Shown here: positions 16,981-19,988 of the stretch, piece by piece
Layout of the letters: each line of letters begins with the position of its first letter
Position numbering within the stretch: position 1 is the stretch's first letter
Assembly: GCA_028708585.1 (NCBI GenBank)
Contig: JAQVYO010000008.1
Location: forward strand, 1-19,988
Direction of reading: 5' to 3'
Source of the DNA: Oscillospiraceae bacterium
Lineage (GTDB): Bacteria; Bacillota; Clostridia; Oscillospirales; Oscillospiraceae
DNA: 19,988 bases
Program-made: the position numbers and the translations under genes
Notes under the pieces: model-generated
Told to the model about the DNA's origin: nothing
Databases searched by the model: none
The model's input: the letters and a program-made list of their open reading frames with translations, nothing else

Positions 16981-16999
16981 AAATCAAATTAATGGGCAA
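16971..16999 (-). promoter_or_regulatory. Candidate sigma-A promoter of the GT4-CsaB gene
   Basis: On the - strand, TTGCCC (16999-16994) is followed after exactly 17 nt by a perfect TATAAT (16976-16971), about 55 nt upstream of the start codon. It overlaps the promoter proposed for the divergent gene. Confidence 0.5.
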
Positions 17000-17018
17000 G
17001 GCGCTAGGAGGACAAGAT

Positions 17019-17516
17019 ATGGAACAAGGAAAACACAAGAAAAAGCTCAATGCGGTGGACGTGGTCATCATCGTCGTTGTAGCGGCATTGCTGGTACTTG
17101 GGGCTTATAAGCTGTTCATGTGGGAAAAGGTAAGCGAAGAGCCAAGCGAGAAGCTTGTTTATACGGTGGAAGTGACCGGACAAGATCCGTCTGTTTATGC
17201 ATCCATCCAGAAATATATTCCTGGAAAACTGATTGCTTCGGGAGCAGATGTAAACGGCCAGGTGCTGTCGGTGAAGCAGACACCATCTGATTACTATGTC
17301 CCCGTTGGAGAAGGTTCCAACGAAATCTATTTAGGCCCTGTGAAAAACAAAGATCAAGTCGATCTTGTTTTTACCATCGAAGCTTTTGTCAGTACCAGTG
17401 ATTTAAACCTAAATAAGGTTGGCACCCAGGAAGTGCGCATTGGGAAAACACATGTAATAAAGACAAGGTATCTTGAGTTTTCAGGAACCGTTCTTTCCGC
17501 CGCGTACGAAAAGTAA
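17019..17516 (+). CDS. DUF4330-like single-pass membrane protein
   Basis: A 165-residue protein of unknown function. A short basic N-terminus (EQGKHKKKLNAVD) leads into one hydrophobic helix at about 12-33 (VVIIVVVAALLVLGAYKLF). The rest is a roughly 130-residue, beta-rich-looking extracytoplasmic domain with repeated YTVEVTGQDPS- and VFTIEAF-like strands. The topology fits the DUF4330 family, which I recall as a frequent neighbour of csaB in Clostridia; that association is from memory. The start at 17019 is set by AGGAGG at 17006-17011; an in-frame ATG at 16992 would add nine residues without a good ribosome site. It is divergent from the CsaB fusion gene. It is followed by a terminator-like hairpin and then the PAP2 gene. 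It may help assembly or export of the pyruvylated polymer (inference). Confidence 0.75.
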   Translation: MEQGKHKKKLNAVDVVIIVVVAALLVLGAYKLFMWEKVSEEPSEKLVYTVEVTGQDPSVYASIQKYIPGKLIASGADVNGQVLSVKQTPSDYYVPVGEGSNEIYLGPVKNKDQVDLVFTIEAFVSTSDLNLNKVGTQEVRIGKTHVIKTRYLEFSGTVLSAAYEK

Positions 17517-17550
17517 TTTTAGGCGCGGGATGCAAAATATAACAAAAACA

Positions 17551-17588
17551 AACCGGCAGGAAAGGAAGTGTACGCACCTGCCGGTTTT
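17551..17588 (+). terminator. Terminator-like hairpin just before the PAP2 start codon
   Basis: AACCGGCAGG (17551-17560) pairs perfectly with CCTGCCGGTT (17577-17586) around a 16-nt loop and is followed by TTTT (17585-17588). It lies 35 nt after the upstream stop, and its T run ends 14 nt before the GTG at 17603. PAP2 transcripts from upstream must read through it. Confidence 0.75.
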
Positions 17589-17602
17589 GTAAATGGGGGG
17601 AT

Positions 17603-18160
17603 GTGGAATTGCTGGAGTTAGTCGACAGCATGGATAAGACGGCGGTGTTGTGGATCGCCGGCCATTTGCGGAATGGGCCAATGAGTTGTTTTTTCATCTT
17701 TTTTACCACATTAGGAAACGCTGGATTCCTATGGATCGTTTGTTCCTTTGTCATGCTGTTTCTAAAGCGTTGGCGGTGGACTGGAATTTCGGCTTTTACC
17801 GCAATGCTGCTATGTTTTGTTTTGGGTGAACTGCTGATGAAGGAACTAATATGCAGGCCTCGGCCACCCCTGCAGTTAGATGAATTATCTGTGCTTTTGC
17901 CCCTTCCAAGCGGATTTTCTTTTCCGTCCGGACATGCCGCTTCTTCTTTTGCGGCAGCCGGTGCTTTCAGCCGGGGTATCCCTTTAAAGTGGGTTAAGGT
18001 GCTCTTTTTTGCTCTTGCAGCCTTGATGGGGTTTTCCAGAGTTTATTTGGGTGTGCATTATCCATCTGACGTGCTTGCTGGGGCAGGATTGGGATTATTG
18101 TGCGGATTTGCCGCATGGGAACTGCTTCGTCCCCTGCGTAAGCATTTTCGATCCCAGTGA
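17603..18160 (+). CDS. PAP2-family membrane lipid phosphatase
   Basis: A 185-residue polytopic membrane protein of the PAP2 / undecaprenyl-pyrophosphate phosphatase superfamily. All three catalytic motifs are present: KX6RP as KELICRPRP (K80, R87, P88), PSGH with H111, and SRX5H as SRVYLGVH (R146, H152). About five hydrophobic helices are visible. Likely activity is dephosphorylation of a lipid phosphate, such as recycling of the undecaprenyl carrier, at the outer membrane face. The substrate is not determinable from sequence. The start is uncertain: GTG 17603 is only 2 nt from the GGGGGG at 17595-17600, while in-frame TTG 17609 has better spacing and would remove two residues. The N-terminal ELLELVDSMDKTAVLWI is typical, so a later ATG (17630) is unlikely. 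It sits with wall-polysaccharide genes. Confidence 0.88.
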   Translation: MELLELVDSMDKTAVLWIAGHLRNGPMSCFFIFFTTLGNAGFLWIVCSFVMLFLKRWRWTGISAFTAMLLCFVLGELLMKELICRPRPPLQLDELSVLLPLPSGFSFPSGHAASSFAAAGAFSRGIPLKWVKVLFFALAALMGFSRVYLGVHYPSDVLAGAGLGLLCGFAAWELLRPLRKHFRSQ

Positions 18161-18189
18161 GCAAGTATTTGGACGAAAAGCCGCCTGGG

Positions 18190-18236
18190 AAAACCGTCTT
18201 AACTGTTGTAATAGCAGCTAAGACGGTTTTATATTT
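18190..18236 (+). terminator. Rho-independent terminator after the PAP2 gene
   Basis: AAAACCGTCTTA (18190-18201) is complementary to TAAGACGGTTTT (18219-18230). The pairing continues inside after one mismatch, and an AT-rich T tail follows. It begins 30 nt past the stop codon. Confidence 0.85.
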
Positions 18237-18290
18237 CACCTTTGAAGCTATCCCCGGCGCCAGCTCTATGAGAAAAGCTTTTCACCTGTC

Positions 18291-18311
18291 ACATGCTTAA
18301 GAGCATGTTTA
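18291..18311. repeat. Small perfect inverted repeat
   Basis: ACATGCT (18291-18297) and AGCATGT (18302-18308) surround a TAAG loop. The T run after it is short (TTT). It could be a weak terminator for the opposing small gene or a chance repeat. Confidence 0.35.
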
Positions 18312-18355
18312 GAAGATTTAAAAAAGATGTCCCCCAAATTTTATTTTTAAAAAAA

Positions 18356-18535
18356 TTACTTTTTTTCGTCTTCTTTGATGGTCTCCATTTGATAAAGATC
18401 CCGGTAGGAGTCCCATTCTGATTCATCGGCTGCAGGGGTCGGCATAAGGCCTGTGCATTCCGTGCTGGATACGGCCGATATATCCTCTGGGGGAGAAACG
18501 TTAGGCGATTTACGAGGAGGATGATTATTTTTCAT
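18356..18535 (-). CDS. Small acidic protein of unknown function (59 aa)
   Basis: Starts MKNNHPPRKSPN with a basic, proline-rich N-terminus. It continues with SSTECTGLMPTPAADESE and an acidic, aromatic tail (WDSYRDLYQMETIKEDEKK). No membrane segment or signal peptide; one cysteine. The ATG at 18535 is well supported by AAAGGAG ending 8 nt upstream. A GTG at 18553 is in frame but lies within that ribosome site. I recall short clostridial proteins with a similar TECTGL(I/M)PTP core, of unknown function; this is memory, not a search. It faces the PAP2 gene and is probably a single-gene unit. No function is proposed. Confidence 0.6.
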   Translation of the reverse strand: MKNNHPPRKSPNVSPPEDISAVSSTECTGLMPTPAADESEWDSYRDLYQMETIKEDEKK

Positions 18536-19109
18536 ATCTGATGCTCCTTTCACGTTTTTTCTTAGTCTGCCTGGTTGAAAACTCTTTATGCAAGCATGGC
18601 GATTGGCAAATGGACATGGTGTGGGACCATGCCTTTGGGCAGTGTACAGGCTGGCGCGATGGGATCGCTTCCTTTTATTTTATGAATGAGACTTTGCTTA
18701 CCGTCAACATCTAGTGAGCATGGTGTGTTTACAGCACTTGCATGCGGTAATCAGTCGTTTGCGGCGGTATGCTCATCGCCGTCATGAACAGTGGTATGTA
18801 TCTTATACGAACCAATTGGCCGGACCGCAGGAGCGCATTGGTATTTGCTTTCCGCTTTTGTTTAAAATTACCGTTTCCTTTGTTGTCAAAAGTGATATTG
18901 GGCATAATTTATCCTTTCTTTTGCATAGCAAACTATCCGCGTTTGCGGCCTGCTTTATCCTGCTTTATTATATTATCATCTTTCCAACTTGCTCCAAGGA
19001 TCTGGTTATATTGTAGCTACTGTATTGGTGTGTTCGGGGTGACGGATCGAAAGGATATTCCCGAGGTGGACATTCCCATGGAAACGAGAAAAGCGTAGCA
19101 GTCAGTCAA
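18536..19109. other. Low-information intergenic stretch with possible gene fragments
   Basis: No confident gene. A + frame from 18541 to 18714 encodes 57 codons with a protein-like stretch (HGDWQMDMVWDHAFGQCTG and following), but no ribosome site; its ATG falls within the start region of the opposite-strand small gene. A weak 58-aa frame lies on the - strand at 18729-18905 (separate entry). Base composition becomes AT-rich towards 18900-19020. The stretch could be a decayed gene; I cannot identify it. Confidence 0.4.
18729..18905 (-). CDS. Possible small basic ORF (58 aa), doubtful
   Basis: ATG at 18905 is preceded by GAAAGGA at a normal distance, and further upstream by a TATAAT-like -10 in AT-rich DNA. 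The product begins MPNITFDNKGNGNFKQKRK and is rich in Lys/Arg and Asn, with no membrane helix or motif I recognise. It may be a real small gene, a fragment, or chance. Length and lack of homology knowledge keep confidence low. Confidence 0.25.
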   Translation of the reverse strand: MPNITFDNKGNGNFKQKRKANTNALLRSGQLVRIRYIPLFMTAMSIPPQTTDYRMQVL

Positions 19110-19119
19110 TCGTTGACTG
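19103..19119. repeat. Perfect 7-bp inverted repeat with 3-nt loop
   Basis: CAGTCAA (19103-19109), loop TCG, TTGACTG (19113-19119). It lies at the left edge of the second transposase-like fragment. There is no T run, so it is not a terminator. Confidence 0.6.
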
Positions 19120-19249
19120 CATGGTACAGCAATAAACGAATCAAAAGAAGTTGCCATTTGGAGCGTCCACATACGAATTGAGGGAAAACCTGTTTGAACA
19201 GCTTTATGCGGACAAAAAAAGATCAGCCATGCCAAGTATAATCAATTGA
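19110..19249 (+). pseudogene. Possible IS3-family transposase C-terminal fragment, frameshifted
   Basis: One frame gives LTAWYSNKRIKRS, similar to the W/FYNNKRIK segment near the end of IS3-type OrfB proteins, then stops at 19179-19181. A second frame from about 19154 continues with STYELRENLFEQLYADKKR to a stop at 19247-19249. It resembles the P-x-EYRE tail that normally follows by about ten residues. The two halves fit one protein broken by a frameshift. The matched stretch is short and the family call is from motif memory, so it is less certain than the relic near hisE. No terminal inverted repeats or target duplications were recognised. Confidence 0.45.
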
Positions 19250-19267
19250 CATAGCTGATCTCATTTT
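19214..19267. terminator. Possible hairpin terminator
   Basis: GATCAGC (19221-19227) pairs with GCTGATC (19254-19260). A7 precedes it and TCATTTT follows, so it could work on either strand. The 26-nt loop makes it weak. On the - strand it would lie just past the stop of the start-less reading frame. Confidence 0.4.
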
Positions 19268-19272
19268 ACGAC

Positions 19273-19554
19273 TTATTCCGCCTTGGGCGCACGGAACTCA
19301 TCTTCAGCGGCTTCATCCATATCGAAAAATAGCGTTCTGCTTTCTGCGTCAAAATATCCTGTGACCTTATAACGCAGCTTTTGATTGCAGGAGCTTTTCA
19401 TAAGCGCTTTGATGGATTCAACAAGATTTTTATTACCGCTGCTAAGCGTTGTGGTCTGTTCGCTCTTTGATTTTGAAAATGGGGTGCTTTTCGCCTCGTT
19501 GCTCTTGCAGGCACGAATGGCAAATACTTTATTAACACTAACGTCTTTTGAATT
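19273..19554 (-). pseudogene. Start-codon-less 93-codon reading frame with intact promoter and ribosome site
   Basis: An uninterrupted - strand frame of 93 sense codons ends with TAA at 19275-19273. It encodes NSKDVSVNKVFAIRACKSNE at its N-terminus, a Ser/Lys/Thr-rich linker, LVESIKALMKSSCNQKLRY, and an acidic C-terminus (GYFDAESRTLFFDMDEAAED). An ideal AGGAGG (19565-19560) sits directly upstream, but the position where ATG should be reads TTTAAAATTC. TAA immediately precedes the frame, and no ATG, GTG or TTG occurs until an internal ATG about 53 codons in. An ATT at 19553 is correctly spaced from the ribosome site but is one base out of frame. The simplest reading is a small deletion that removed ATG (or a sequence error). 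The protein family is not recognised. Confidence 0.6.
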
Positions 19555-19602
19555 TTAAACCTCCTAAAATCTTATTTTTGGTCTGTACTTCCAACACGTG
19601 GA

Positions 19603-19631
19603 ATTGTATCGCAATCAAGGAAGCAGTACAA
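19603..19631 (-). promoter_or_regulatory. Candidate promoter of the start-less reading frame
   Basis: On the - strand, TTGTAC (19631-19626), 17 nt and TACAAT (19608-19603) lie about 40 nt upstream of AGGAGG. Just downstream, TTCCA-N5-TGGAA (19589-19603) forms a short inverted repeat near the predicted transcription start that could be an operator. Confidence 0.4.
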
Positions 19632-19664
19632 TAAAAAATGAAAATGCTAATATATAAAAAACCC

Positions 19665-19691
19665 GCTCTCCTTCTGGAGGGCAGATTTTTT
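19665..19691 (+). terminator. Hairpin terminator
   Basis: GCTCTCC (19665-19671), loop TTCT, GGAGGGC (19676-19682) with one G-U pair, then T6 at 19686-19691. A run of A residues on the left could allow weaker use on the opposite strand. No + strand gene clearly ends here. Confidence 0.6.
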
Positions 19692-19770
19692 GTTGTGTGA
19701 TATTTCGTATGTGCTTTTATATGTCAAAACATGCTTTTTGCTGTACATATTTGCGAATCAATAAACATTA

Positions 19771-19817
19771 AAAAACCGCCAAATAATACTTAAAAAATAA
19801 GATTCTAGGCGGTTTTT
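19771..19817 (-). terminator. Terminator downstream of tRNA-Pro (bidirectional hairpin)
   Basis: AAAAACCGCC (19771-19780) is complementary to GGCGGTTTTT (19808-19817), with extra AT pairing possible inside the 27-nt loop. On the - strand it lies 35 nt past the tRNA 3' end and ends in T6. Confidence 0.75.
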
Positions 19818-19851
19818 CAATGAAAATGGTATATTTTATTCCGTTTTTTGA

Positions 19852-19928
19852 TGGTCGGAGTGCCGGGATTCGAACCCGGGGCCTCTTGGTCCCGAACCAA
19901 GCGCGATACCAAGCTTCGCCACACCCCG
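19852..19928 (-). tRNA. tRNA-Pro, anticodon CGG
   Basis: The - strand folds into a full cloverleaf. The acceptor CGGGGTG pairs with CACTCCG (one G-U). The D arm lies around GCGAAGCTTGGTATCGC, and the anticodon stem CTTGG/CCAAG encloses loop TTCGGGA. The T arm CCGGG/CCCGG encloses TTCGAAT. The anticodon CGG reads CCG (proline), and the C1-G72 pair suits bacterial tRNA-Pro. Discriminator A and CCA are encoded (CCA at 19854-19852). No clear promoter is visible in the remaining 60 bases of the window. Confidence 0.96.
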
Positions 19929-19988
19929 ATGGTGATTTTTGAGCAACTTTTCTAGTGTTCGCAACGCTTTGCGGTTTTTCGGGTTTTT

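Noticed and set aside
16916..17071. N-terminal extension of the GT4-CsaB gene by 52 codons with a hydrophobic stretch resembling a signal peptide.
   Set aside because: A strong GGAGGAGAG site and the first residues of the GT4 fold place the start at 16915. The extension would run through the divergent promoters and the start of the opposite gene.
18714..19098. Two overlapping + strand open frames of 100 and 109 codons.
   Set aside because: No ribosome sites, mutually overlapping, composition unlike neighbouring genes and no recognisable motif.
19960..19979. Small stem CGCAA/TTGCG followed by GTTTTT near the window end.
   Set aside because: A 5-bp stem only, with no gene upstream on that strand in the window. 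Not enough for a terminator call.

Overview
The window looks like a chromosomal segment of a Bacillota (Firmicutes) bacterium, most likely class Clostridia (a gut Oscillospirales/Ruminococcaceae-type genome is my inference). It carries a 1411-residue Gram-positive PolC replicative polymerase, the dxr-rseP-ispG-polC gene order common in this phylum, a HisZ-dependent short HisG, purine-rich Shine-Dalgarno sites, GTG/TTG starts and many Rho-independent terminators.

Region 1 (1-7429, + strand) is housekeeping: the 3' part of dxr (MEP isoprenoid pathway), rseP (site-2 intramembrane protease), ispG (late MEP pathway) and polC, closed by a perfect 14-bp-stem terminator. Region 2 (7430-14440, + strand) is a histidine operon, hisZ-G-D-B-H-A-F-I-E. 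Most junctions overlap or nearly touch, which suggests translational coupling. The exception is a 116-nt gap before hisF. It encodes PRPP to histidinol-phosphate-pathway enzymes, but hisC and the histidinol-phosphate phosphatase are absent. It ends in a second perfect 14-bp hairpin that can terminate transcription from both directions.

Region 3 (about 14441-18240) is a cell-surface module. A 742-residue fusion of a GT4 glycosyltransferase and a CsaB-type pyruvyl transferase lies on the - strand. It is transcribed divergently from a DUF4330-like membrane protein and a PAP2 lipid phosphatase on the + strand. The divergent promoters appear to overlap over the same AT-rich -10 segment. The likely theme is building and pyruvylating a wall polysaccharide on a lipid carrier (inference).

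Region 4 (18241-19988) is AT-richer and decayed. It holds a small well-signalled - strand protein (59 aa), possible fragments, two frameshifted stretches resembling IS3-family transposase (one of them back in the hisE-csaB interval), and a 93-codon open frame with promoter and Shine-Dalgarno but no start codon. It also holds several terminators and a tRNA-Pro(CGG) with encoded CCA.

I found no CRISPR array, rRNA, phage module or obvious defence system. The most unusual items are the fusion enzyme with its divergent promoter arrangement, the start-codon-less gene, and the terminator placed against the start of the PAP2 gene.
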